From Henckelia pumila (Eukaryota > Streptophyta > Magnoliopsida > Lamiales > Gesneriaceae), in the NCBI RefSeq assembly GCF_033568475.1, contig NW_027331831.1:10230001-10294000 (forward strand): a DNA stretch of 64,000 nucleotides, given 5' to 3'. A program made the position numbers and the translations under genes. Numbering within the stretch: position 1 is the stretch's first letter; the number at the start of each line of letters is the position of its first letter. The notes beneath the pieces were generated by a model. That model saw only the letters and a list, made by a program, of their open reading frames with translations, did not search any database and was not told the origin of the DNA. Below are positions 42,068 to 53,197 of this stretch, piece by piece.

Positions 42068-43170
42068 CCAAAGCCGCCTTTTGTGGCGGGGGGTTAGGCG
42101 GACCCCTACCCGTTTATTTCATAAAAAAGTAAATACAAAAGAGGAAGACTAGACCAGAACATCTCAAGAAATTACAAGAAGAAAAATGCTGGAATTAAGA
42201 AATGATAGATTTAACTCTACTGTAAGGTAGACCAGATTTATCTAGTTTACAGATCCCTCTAAGCTTCCCAGAAATATCTGTCGGATGTAGTATGGCCGAT
42301 CCCAAGGCCAAGCCAAGGTTATCTAATTCGTCCGCTGCTCCGTTAGCTTCCCTATAAATATGAGATTTTCGCACCACTGACTCCAAAAGAATAGCCTGAA
42401 TCTTAGTCACAATCCCAGTGAGTTCCCAAGCTGAAAAATCCGCATCCAAAATAGCAAGAGCTGCTAAAGAATCGAGTTCAAGCCAAAGGGAAAACAAATT
42501 ATACATCTTGCAAACCTGCAGACCCCTTAAAATAGCTAGAAGCTCTGCTCTAATATTAGAACCAATCCCAATATAATCATGAAAAGCCACAACCGTCAGC
42601 CCATGATGATCCCGGATGATGCCTCCAATGCCAGATTGTCCTTCTACTTTATAACACCCATCAGTATTTAGTTTAAAAAAACCGATCTCCGGAGCCAACC
42701 ATCGTACTAAATGAATGGTAGTAGTTCTCGAAATTTCCGAGTTCATACCCATTGAGGTAGCCACATCCTCAAAACCAGTCTAATGACTCCCCTTCAGCAA
42801 GCCTGCTCGGTTAATAGAAAGAATAAACTCATTAATATGAAGAATAATCCTCGCCAAGTGAATTTTGGTACCCTTATGTTTGTGCTCATTTTTCGCCTTC
42901 CAAATAAACTAGATAATCAAAAACGGAATAAGCTTCCTAATGTGGCCACTCTTACTCCAGCAAGTCGAAATCTTCCAATTAGCGAAGAGTTGAAAATTTT
43001 GAACTCGAAAGAGCCGACCAAAATATTGCCACACACCAACTGCATGGACACGCTCAAAAAATAAATGCTCAAAAGATTCTTGGTTACAACACCCTTGGCA
43101 AATCGAGGCCAGAGAAATCCCCCTTGCCTGAAGGATAATATGTGGATTAACATGATTGGATGAGATTTTT
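42068..43170 (-). mobile_element. 5'-truncated LINE (L1-type non-LTR element)
   Basis: A 1.1-kb segment on the minus strand holding only the last part of a LINE ORF2 and its 3' UTR. A/T-rich direct repeats of the form GTTTTAAAAAAA flank it (about 42051-42067 and 43171-43182), a likely target duplication. The 3' UTR has a strong stem-loop, CCGCC-TTTTGT-GGCGG (42074-42089), close to the terminus. 5' truncation is typical of target-primed reverse transcription. Confidence 0.75.
42195..43140 (-). pseudogene. LINE ORF2 C-terminus: zf-RVT remnant and RNase H
   Basis: From right to left, a zf-RVT-like segment (CQGCCNQESFEHLFFE, VWQYFGRLF, FLIIWFIWKAKNEHKH) leads after an in-frame TAG (about 42779-42781) into RNase H: FFKLNTDGCYKVEGQSGIGG, DHHG, IRAELLAILRGLQVCK, LWLELDSLAALAIL and YREANGAADELDNLG. 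The D, E and D catalytic positions appear intact. This is the reverse-transcriptase-linked RNase H of plant L1-type LINEs. Because the host also has free-standing RNase H-like genes of this form, an isolated gene is an alternative, but the upstream zf-RVT and 3' UTR favour a LINE. Confidence 0.8.
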
Positions 43171-43182
43171 GTTTTAAAAAAA

Positions 43183-43558
43183 TGTGGATAATGAGTAGTG
43201 GAAAGTTAGAAGAGCATTATTGAAATGTAAAAAGACTTCACTAAATGACGGCTTATATTATGTTCACTCTCTTTATATATAGTAATAGATTAAAAAAGAG
43301 TACGGTCCATGAATTAAATGAAAATCTATGTCACTAATTTTCAAATCTGATCGATTATATATATTTTAATATTGTCAATAACATGTAAAATAAATCGTTT
43401 TGATTATTTAAATTTATATTTATAAAATTAATCAAATCAAGCGATTCGATTATCTTGGAGTTTCGCTCTCGAAAGAAAATAATAAATTGAGGAAACAATA
43501 ACAAATGAAAATTAAAAAGACTAATTTTTGTTTAAATGTTAAGATAATGTGATAGTAG
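43183..43558. other. AT-rich intergenic sequence, nothing recognised
   Basis: No coding or repeat feature could be supported between the LINE and the large TIR element. Confidence 0.4.
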
Positions 43559-44519
43559 TTAGGATAAGGGTAAATTACTCAAAAATCCCTAAATCTAAAC
43601 TTAAAATTGTGTCCAGTACCCATGTCAGAAAACATTTGTTTCCACTCCCTCACCGAGACCATTTGCTTTTTTCAACTCCATGATCTAGTCAAAAGACACA
43701 AAAGCCCTTAACCACCATTGTGAATTGAACTTGAACTCCTCGTTTTTGTCTTCTTCTTACTTCTAATTTCTCACTCTTTCTTCTATAATTTTAAAGATTG
43801 ATTCCACTTTCTTTTCCTTTTTTTTTTAACAAATTGATTCCTCTTTATTGAATCCAAAATAAGTAACAAAAAATAATCAAACCCATCGAACATACCATCG
43901 CAATTTATAATCCAATAGATGTTATGTACATAATTTAAAACGAATAATCGTGATTCGCATTTATGCTATACTTAAATTAAATTATTTTGTGTCTATAATG
44001 CTTTTGTTAGTGTCATTTACTCAAATCCAAGTTATGTATCGAATTTAAAATGAATAATAATAAATTTGTGTTAGTGTCGTTTAATTGATAGTTTAAAATT
44101 ATGGTACACAGTTTTATGAATTTGGATAAAACGACAATGTTTATCAAAATTTAAACTTATATTTCGAGGTTATGTACCCAATATTAAATGAATAATATTG
44201 AATACACGTTAAATTGTTTTAAAATTAGCATATTTATATCAATAATAATGTTGTTAGTGTCGTTTAATTGGCAAGAGAGTTTGAAAAATGATCTTGGTCA
44301 ACCAAATTTTTTTATTTATGACATTCTTTTAAAAAAAATTTGTAAAATAACCTTCAAATACAAAGAAAATGCAAAAAAAATAAAGGAAAAAAATTGAGAA
44401 TGTTATATTTTCAAATCATGGTCAAACGGATGTTATTTAGTGAAATAAATCCTTTTTTTTTAATATCTTACTCATCAAATATACATATGAGTTTGGACCA
44501 AGATAAATACAGTATCCCT

Positions 44520-44521
<2 letters not shown>

Positions 44522-44557
<36 letters not shown>
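44522..44557. repeat. (TA)n microsatellite
   Basis: About 18 uninterrupted TA units. Confidence 0.95.
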
Positions 44558-44559
<2 letters not shown>

Positions 44560-44981
44560 CCTATATAAAATGAATAATACTGAATCTATTTAATTCCAAA
44601 AGGAGCATATTTTCTATAAATAATTATGTTTTTGGTTTCGTTTAATTGGAATCATGATAAGAAATTAATTTTTTTTTTTACCTCTTACTCATTAAATATA
44701 CATGAGTTTGGATCAAGATAAATATTTTTTTTCTCCAAAACAGGGATTTTTAGAATTTGAAAATGATGAAGATGATCAAGATAAAGGTATTGTCCCTCAA
44801 AACTTATATACAAATTCCAAGTATATGTACCCTATTTAAAATAAACAATACTGAATTCGAATTAGATTATCCCAAACTTAACATATTTTGTATCAATATT
44901 AATGATGTTAGTTTCGTTTAATTGATAGATCAAAATTGTGATAAGAAATTAATTTTTTTTTTTACCTATACCCATTAAATA

Positions 44982-45023
44982 ATGTATGTATGTATGTATG
45001 TATGTATGTATGTATGTATGTAT
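44982..45023. repeat. (TATG)n microsatellite
   Basis: About ten perfect TATG units. Confidence 0.95.
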
Positions 45024-45264
45024 AATCAAGCAATAGTAGATTTTATTAATAGGTAAAGATCATTACTATGTGCAAACATCTTAATAATAATTAAATAATT
45101 AGTGGTTTCTATTTCATGAAGTCATAATGTAAACATTTCATAGAGATTTTGTACTTGAAATAAGCTATTTTGTGCCAAAATTAAGTTGATATTGTTTTGT
45201 TTATAAAATATACAAATAATGGTAAAAAGTTATTTTTATAAATCTTAGAAATTAATCAGATAAA

Positions 45265-47490
45265 AAAGTTCGAAAAAAGAGCGTGTTGGTGATCTCTAGA
45301 TGAAGTCATGTTATGCAAGCGTTCCATAGTCATTCATCCACTAATTACAAATAAGTATATCTCGTGTTTGATAATTACTCGTTGACTTCGATATGTACCC
45401 TATTTAAATTTTAATGTACCGAAACTACTAAATTATGTACCTTATTTTAACTTTAATGTACTTGATTTACTAATGTATGACCTTATGTTGGTACTAATTT
45501 ACCAGATGATGTGCTCAATTGACTCCTATACGTACCCGATTGCAAATTTAATGTGCCAGATTTAGTTGAATTTGTACCCTCAATTAACAAGTAGTGGAAT
45601 ATTATATTATACTTGTGAATTAGCATGAACAAAGCTTGTTAGACTAACTATGTTATTATTTGTCTATATCGTACATATATCCATAAACACCCCTATGGTT
45701 TTGATATTGGTGTTATCTAGATGAAGTCATGTTATGAAAACATTCCATAATCATTCATCCACTACTTAGAAAGAAGTTTATCTCATGTTTGATAATTTTA
45801 ATCCGAGTTCTTGTGTGAACGTTCCATAAATAATTCAATAATATATGTTTTTGTGTGAAAATCTCGTTAATAAATTCAATATTTAAAATAACTAATCACA
45901 TTCCGTTCGTTGAATACAACAATCTTCCCATCGAATACTCAAATTGGATCACAATGTGCTCTATTAACTTTTATATGTACCATATTTTGTACTCGGATGT
46001 ACTTGGTTTTCTTACATATGTACCTTGTTTAACTATTCTATTATTTACTTATCAATTGACATTAGTGTAGTTTTTTGTGTAAATACTCAAATTGGATAAA
46101 TATGTGTTATATTCACCTCGTTATGTACCTTATTTTAATATTATTATACTTTATTTACTTGGAAATGTACTATCTTGAAGTGAGTAATTAAATCTTTAGA
46201 TTATACTACTTGACAATTGATATAAGTGAAACTTTTCTGAGTACTTATTATATGGTTTTAATATCTCAAAAATATGTCCATACGCACCACTAATGGTTGA
46301 GAATTGAAATATTGGTGATCTCTAGTTGAAGTCATTGCATATACACATTTCATAGACATTCATGAACCACTTACCAAGACGTTGATCACATGTTTGGTGA
46401 TCTTAATATATGTTTTGTTTGAACATCTCATTAAAATAACTAATCACATTCACATTCGGTGGTTACAACAATCTACCCACCGAATGGTTGGAAATTGGGA
46501 TATTGGTGATCTCTAGTTGAAGTCATAACAAATAAACATTCCATAGACATTCATGAACCACTTACCAAAAAGTTGATCACATGTTTGCTAATCTTGATAT
46601 ATGTTTTTATGTGAAAATCTCATTAATAATTCAATATTTAAAATAATTAATCACATTCACGTTCGGTGGATACAACAATCTTGTCATCATATACTCAAAT
46701 TGGATAATAATGTGCTCTATTAACTCTTATATGTACCATATTTGTGCTTGGATGTACCTAGTTTACTTATATACATACCTTATTTAACTATTTTATTATT
46801 TACTTATCAATTGACATTAGTGTTGTTTTTTTGTGTAAATACTCAAATTGGAGAAATATATGTTATATTCACCTCGTTATGCACCTTATTTTAATACTAT
46901 TGTACCTTATTTACTTGAAAATGTACCATCTTGAAGTGAATAATTAAATCTTTAGATTATACTTGACAATTGATATAAGTAAAACTTTTTTGAGTCATTA
47001 TTATATGATTTTAATATCTCAAACATATATCTATACGTACCACTAATGGTTGGGAATTGAGATATTGGTGTTCTCTAGTTGAAGTCATAACATATAAACA
47101 TTTCATAAACATTCACGAACCACTTACCAAGAAGTTGATCACTTGTTTTCTAATTTTAATATATGTTCTTGTGTGAAAATCTCATTAATAATTTAATATT
47201 TAAAATAATTAATCATATTCACGTTTGGTGGATACAACAATATTGTCATCAATACTCAAATTGGATAACAATGTGCTCTATTAACTCCTATATGTACCAT
47301 ATTTGTACTTTGATGTACCTAGTTTACTTACATATGTACCTTGTTTAACTATTTTATTATTTACTTATCAATTGACATTAATATAGTTTTTTTGGGTAAA
47401 TACTCAAATTAAAAAAATATGTATTACATTCACCTCGTTATGTACCTTATTTTAATAATATTGTACCTTATTTACTTGGAAATGTACTTG
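45265..47490. repeat. Diverged tandem repeat with recurring TATGTACC-rich units
   Basis: A module recurs at about 45281, 45700, 46310, 46490 and 47055. Its marks are GATATTGGTGATCTCTAG, TGAAGTCAT and CATTCATGAACCACTTACC, followed by AATGTGCTCTATTAACTCC and many TGTACCTTATTT words. Full units are about 560 bp and some are partial. The 60-70 codon open stretches found in them are not conserved between units and are not taken as genes. Confidence 0.75.
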
Positions 47491-47889
47491 ATAGAATGGA
47501 TATATTGATAGATTCTGTACAGTAAGAAAATCACAAAAAAAATATCAATTCCACCATGAAATTTACACATGATTTACTAAAGTGTATACCTTATGTTGGA
47601 ACAAATTTACCGGATGATGTTCACGATTGACTTCTATACATATTTTATTTCAATTTTAGTATACCTAAAATACTCACTTATGTACTATATTTTAACTGTA
47701 CAAATATATCTTATTTAGCTTTTTTATTATTTATTTATCAATTGACATTACTGTATCTTTTTGTGTAAATATTCAAATGTGTTAAAAAATATGCGGTAAT
47801 TTATGATTCAGTCCCCAAACCTAAATCTAATTTGGTGATCAGTCCCTGTCAGACAAAACTTTGTTTAAACTCCCTGGGCCCACATGTTT

Positions 47890-48400
47890 TGTTTTGGATG
47901 AAATTCGGTACGTAACATGAAAAATATGGTACAAGTACATGATAATTGAGTATCAACTGTTTCAAATATTGGTACTAATTTATGATTTTTGAGTACTCAA
48001 ATATGTAAGCAAATATTGATATAATGACACTTTTTTTTTAGATGACCATCGGTACAAAATATTAGAAATACGGTACTAATATATGAGATTTTGAGTATCA
48101 AATGTGTTAGATCTGGTATAAATATATGATTTTCGAGTACTAAAAAATATTAATATTAATAACACATTTATCTTATTTGGATGGAAATCGGTACAAAACA
48201 TTTAAAATATAGTACTCATATGTTATATTTGAGTACCCAATGTGTTAGATCTGGTACAAATATATAATTTTTGAGTACTCAAACATATGTTGCAAGTTCA
48301 CATTAATAAAGATGTTTAGATTTTATACTCAAAATCTTATTTTTTGTACTCGATCTTGAACAATCAGTGCTCAAATATCATGTATTTATACCATATTTTC
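47890..48400. repeat. Short diverged repeats with GGTAC / GAGTACTCAAA words
   Basis: Three roughly 125-bp modules share GGTACAAA.ATATGATTTTTGAG and AATGTGTTAGATCTGG words. No coding capacity. Confidence 0.6.
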
Positions 48401-48414
48401 AATGTTTTGTTTTA

Positions 48415-49893
48415 TTAATTTTTATTTTTTATTTTAAATTTATTATCATTAATTAATTATTTTCTAAAAAATATTATTACTTTATCATGTTATCATTATT
48501 TTATTAAATTTACTTCGTATTTCCAAATTTTTCATTAAACATGAATTCATAAACAAGTATTTAAATAATTTCAAGTACCAAAATATTGAACTAAAATGAT
48601 AAGTTCAAACATGTTGTTTTTCGATTTAGGACTATATATTATTGAACCAAAATTTAAATTTTTCGAGAATATGAATTGCACAATTTTTAATAAATAATAA
48701 AAAAATAACATGCTTATATAATTCTAAATCGAAAAAGTTAGCACAATCGCCCCTTCAGATGAGTGGTTGTTGCTCAAGCGCCCCTCATGTGACTGAACAA
48801 AGATTTGATATTTTTTTTTTTGCACCAAATACCTATGTGAAATATTAAAAATTCATATTTGACTCATGTGAAAATAATTTTTAAATCTATTCAACCCATA
48901 ATACAAAATTTTTAATAAAATCCAATTATAAATATTTAGAAAATATTTTTTGTTTCATTATTTTTTATTTTAAATGTATTATTATTAATTAATTATTTTC
49001 TAAAAAATATTATTATTTTATCATGTTATCATTATTTTATTAAATTCACTTCGTATTTTTAATGTTTTCATTAAACATGCATTCATAAACAAGTATTTAA
49101 ATAAGTTCAAATACCAAAATATTAAACTAAACTGAGAAGTTCAAACATATTGTTTTTTCGATTTAGGACTATATATTATTGAACCAAAATTTAAATTTTT
49201 CGAGAATATGCATTGCACAATTTGTAATAAATAATAAAAAATAACATTCTTATATAATTCTAAATCGAAAAAGTAACATTCATAAACTTATCATTTGGTT
49301 TAATATTTTGGTATTTTTAGATATTTAAATCCTTATTTATTAATCATATTAAATGGAGAAGTTGAAAACACGAATTGATTTGATAAAATAATGATAACGA
49401 GATAAAATAATAATTTTTTTAAAAAAATAAATTAATTAAAAATTAAAAATTAAAATAAATAAAATTAAAAATTTTTGATACTTATCATTCACTTATAATT
49501 TTATTTAATATTTTGGTACTTTTAGGTATTTAAATCTCGTTTATGAATGCATTTTTAATGGATAATTTGAAAACAAGAAGAAAGTTTAATAAAATAATGA
49601 TAACAAGATAAATAATAATATTTTTTAGAAAACAATTATATAATCATAATAAATTTAAAATTAAAAATATAATTAATTAAACGAAAAATGTTTGCTAAAT
49701 ATTTTATAATTAAATTTTAATAAAATTTGTGTATTATGGGTTGAATAGATTTAAAAATTATTTTCAAGGGGTCAAATATGCATTTTTAATATTTCACAAG
49801 GGTATTTGGTGCAAAAAAATATCAAAATATTTGTCCAGTCGCATGAGAGGCGCGTGCGCAACAATCACTGGGGCGAGTGTGCTAATTTTTTAA
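48415..49893. repeat. Nested foldback: direct repeat split by a long-TIR element
   Basis: A ~320-bp sequence ending CTAAATCGAAAAAGT occurs twice in direct orientation (48415-48737 and 48950-49275). Right after the first copy, a long inverted-repeat arm begins TTAGCACAATCGCCCC (48738) and is matched inverted by a sequence ending at about 49893 (minus strand TTAGCACACTCGCCCC). The two arms align for over 200 bp, including the words GCACCAAATACC and CTATTCAACCCATAATAC. The whole block can fold on itself. No clean target duplication was found for the inner element. Confidence 0.7.
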
Positions 49894-50303
49894 AAGGTTG
49901 GGTTGAAGATGCCTATTAAAATTACATAAGGAAGAAACGCGCATTTTCAATATTTTACAAGGGTGGTTGATGCAAATAACTCCATCTTTTATCATCAATT
50001 TTTCTTGCACATTTTGGATTCTCGGGGGAAAAAAATATTTATGGGGAGAGGATGAGAGGGAAAGATGCAGTAGTGTCGTTAGAAATGTGGAAGATTGACA
50101 ATTATTATTTAATATATATTAAAGGTTATTTTAGGGTTTAAATAAAAACATAAGGATATTTTGGTAGTTTTAAAACAAAAAGGGAGTTAAAACATATAAA
50201 TGAGTTTGATCAGGGGCTGCAAAATTAAATGGGCTGGCATGGGGATTGATCCCAAACCCAAGATTGGGTTTGGAGATTTACTCTCAATTTACCATTAGGA
50301 TAA

Positions 50304-52217
50304 TGTGGATAATGGAATAAAATATGGAAAGTTTTTGAATCAAAAATTTATTTTTTTGGACCTCTATTATTAAACCTATTATAAAAATGATAAAATATAA
50401 ATTTAAAAATACATTAAAATGATCAATATGATTTTTTATGAGTTTTATATATATTATAAGATAGTAAAGATATTTTGTTTGAGTGGGCGTGGGCGGTGGG
50501 CCTATATGTTGAGTCCGGTGATAATGCGGCGTCGTTGTCCAATCATTGAGGAGTACTGAAACTTTGGGGAAATTAAACTCTCAAGTTGTAATGATAACAT
50601 GAAAATGACAAAACATAAATAAATAATCGTATTACTATACTTTTTTTTTGGAGTGCCCAGTTTGGTGTTTTTATAGAAAGGAGGAGGTCCCATGAACAGT
50701 TCACTCTAGCATAAAAAAATGATGGATATAAGGGGTGTTTCAAATTTAAAATAAACTGAAAATAATTTAATTTTTTAAAAAAAAAGCTATGATAAATTTT
50801 AATATATTATTATTTGAAAAATAGAAATTACGTTTACATCTTCATATGAATTGAAACAATGAGAAGTGAGACAATTCAGCTAATCGAGTTCATTATATAA
50901 CTACTCAAGTGAAATAAGGATCTGATCAAACTCTTTACTATTTATTACAAATTTACATGTCGCAAGGTAACATAAATTTCTCCTATGAGGAAGAGGTTTG
51001 AGTTGGATTCAATTTCCAAGAAAGTAGCGAAAAAACTCACTCAATTTCTTTTTTAAAAAACAAGTATTCAAATGAATGTTTGATTAGTGATCAGGAATTT
51101 GATTCTCTTTTTGCCAACATATTTTTGGACGAGTCTGTTGCACGAATTTTGCTAAGTATGGTTTACTTGTCAGCATGATTTGTAAATTATTACGGTAATC
51201 CAAAATTTTATCTAGTCTGCATAGAAAGATAGCGATCAATTGACTGTGACTGCGGATTCCGTCATAAAAAAGAAGACGGAATTATTTAGAAAATGAATTG
51301 GATGATATAAAAAATGGGAAAGGTGCTAAAATTGTTTTGTTGGTTTGATAAATGCCGAAGATGGATATGGGTTGGATATGTATCACACACATGCAAGAGA
51401 TAGAGAAGACAGATTCAACATGATCAATCGGTGGAATAAGATATGTGTGCATTATTTCTATTGATGACTCATGCAACAACAAAATCAAATGACGCGACTT
51501 AGGTTTTTTTAAAATAAATTTAATTATTATCAAACATTATCTATTAACAAAATATAATTTTGCGGTTGTTAAAATTTTCACAATTTTAAATTAATCAATC
51601 CTGAATCAAGATTTACAATTTGGTGGTGGTTAAAATTTTCACAATTTAATCATTTCATTCGATGGGTCAAGTCGTATTTAAATATTTTACCTTAATACTA
51701 ACTAAATTTAGACACAATAATTTTCTTCCCCAAAATGTACCCATTCAATATCACATCTTTTCAAAAGTAAAATATAACAAAATTTAAATTCGAGCATTAA
51801 CTTTAGATAATAAAACTACCCAAATACTATCACGTGTCAAGATTTACTAGTTTTAATAAAACTCTATCTATCATGTAGTTGAAGGTGAGAGTTTTTTGTA
51901 AGCGATATGTCTTTCCTTTCGCTTCGGCTTTCGTTTTTGGTTCGTTTTTTTTTTAATTTTACCATAAGTTGATTTATGGTCAGAAATTCTATCCATTTGA
52001 TGTGGACATACTTCAACCGTTATCTAATTTTTACACTTCTTATATTTTTGTTATTAAAAGTTACATACTTTGTGAAATAATTATTCTAGTAATTTAATAT
52101 ACTGTCCCCAAATCTAAAATCTTGGATTTGTATTTCATCATTTGTTTTTTTTTTCATTAAAAAAACATATAAGATAATATTCGTAAATTTAAAAAATAAG
52201 TGATTATAAATGTTTTT
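50304..52217. other. AT-rich intergenic sequence, nothing recognised
   Basis: About 1.9 kb without a credible gene. Small open stretches (for example 83 codons on the minus strand at 51282-51533) have no recognisable domain or plant-like coding bias. Confidence 0.5.
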
Positions 52218-52565
52218 TAGGGAGTGTTTGCAAGCACTAAAAAAAGTGATTGTTAGCTTTTGGTTTAAAAAAATCATTTTTGTGTGTTTCTTAAACCTAG
52301 ATTATGTATTAGCTTATGCTTAACTTAATTGAAATTCAAAAGCTAGTCATGTGGTGATTATGATTTTCCAAAAGTGATTCTAATAAGAAGGTCATTGTTA
52401 AAATCACTTTAATCACTTATTTATCAAACACTACCCAACTTTGATTTTTAGATTTTCACATTTGTTTTCAAACACTACCAACTTTTGATTTTTCTTAACC
52501 TTTTTTATAATTTATAAATTAATTACTTCTACAAAAGAACAATCTATTGCAAACACTTTCTTAGA
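52218..52565. mobile_element. Probable hAT-type MITE
   Basis: The left end AGGGAGTGTTTGCAAGCACT is echoed inverted at the right (minus strand AAGAAAGTGTTTGCAATAG), with internal AAAAGTGATT / AATCACTTTAATCACTT inverted words. A second partial end (CAAACACTACC-AACTTTTGATTTT, twice, near 52424 and 52470) blurs the boundary. Ends of the form AGTGTTTG are common in plant hAT MITEs. The target duplication was not resolved. Confidence 0.5.
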
Positions 52566-53197
52566 AGTGTTGACCCGGAGTTATGATCGAGCTTGGAGAT
52601 GAACGTTGAGGTGTTAGCAAACGCCTCCACACGTTCTGCACGTCAAAATTTTCCCACACGTTTCATTTTCAAGACGCTACCCCACCACGAAAGATTCTCT
52701 CTCTACTCTTCCCGCATTAAATTTCTGTATTAATATTAATATCCATGTAAATAATATTCAAGAATTTCAGCCGAACTCATCAATTTTGACTTCCCACGTT
52801 CCAAAGAATTCATCTTCCATTCCATGAGCTGGCGCTCTTCATGATTTCATGAGCAGACCCGCATTTACTGCATGCAATCGATTGTGTGTGTTTATGAATC
52901 TGTGCAGTGTGGGGGGGAATTAATTTCGACGAATTTTAGTTTATGGGAGAGAGATTGGAGGGGTGCGGACGGGATTTCTCTGTGTGTTCACCCTTTATGT
53001 CTCTAGACTGTTGGTGCTGGAGATATTATTACACTAGTCTGAGATATTAATGTGTGATTCTTGATAGTTCATTTATTTTGTAAATTAAACTGGCCCATTT
53101 GTTCATTTTTTGATTTAAGAAAGAGCAATTTTTTTTTTCTTGAAATTTCTCTCTGAAATTATATTTTTGGGGGAGGGAGAGTTCAAGAAAAATAAAG
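52566..53197 (+). promoter_or_regulatory. Promoter / 5' UTR region of the EDR2-C gene
   Basis: Non-coding sequence upstream of ATG 53198. There is no unambiguous TATA box; the AT-rich stretch near 52729-52760 is a candidate. The last ~60 bases are purine-rich (GGGGGAGGGAGAGTTCAAG), ending AAAGATGGGG at the start codon. Confidence 0.4.

Larger units (their letters stand above)
43568..50294. mobile_element. Large non-autonomous Mutator-like element, 9-bp TSD TTAGGATAA
   Basis: A perfect 9-bp direct repeat TTAGGATAA lies at 43559-43567 and 50295-50303. The enclosed ends are inverted relatives: left GGGTAAATTACTC...AAATC, and right, on the minus strand, TGGTAAATTGAG...AAATC. Similarity trails on for about 150 bp (CCCATG, ACTCCCT). 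A 9-bp duplication is the Mutator signature. There is no transposase, and the interior is AT-rich degenerate repeats. A third related end in the left orientation occurs at about 47794 (CGGTAATTTATGATTCAG), so it may be a composite of two elements. Confidence 0.65.

Noticed and set aside
42783..43064. 93-codon plus-strand frame over the LINE
   Set aside because: Antisense to the zf-RVT-like segment of LINE ORF2; no domain of its own.
44982..45023. TATG repeat as a telomere-like or functional repeat
   Set aside because: The plant telomere unit is TTTAGGG; this is an ordinary microsatellite.
45855..47348. 60-70 codon frames in the AT-rich tandem units
   Set aside because: The frames are not conserved between repeat units and consist of AT-rich low-complexity translation.
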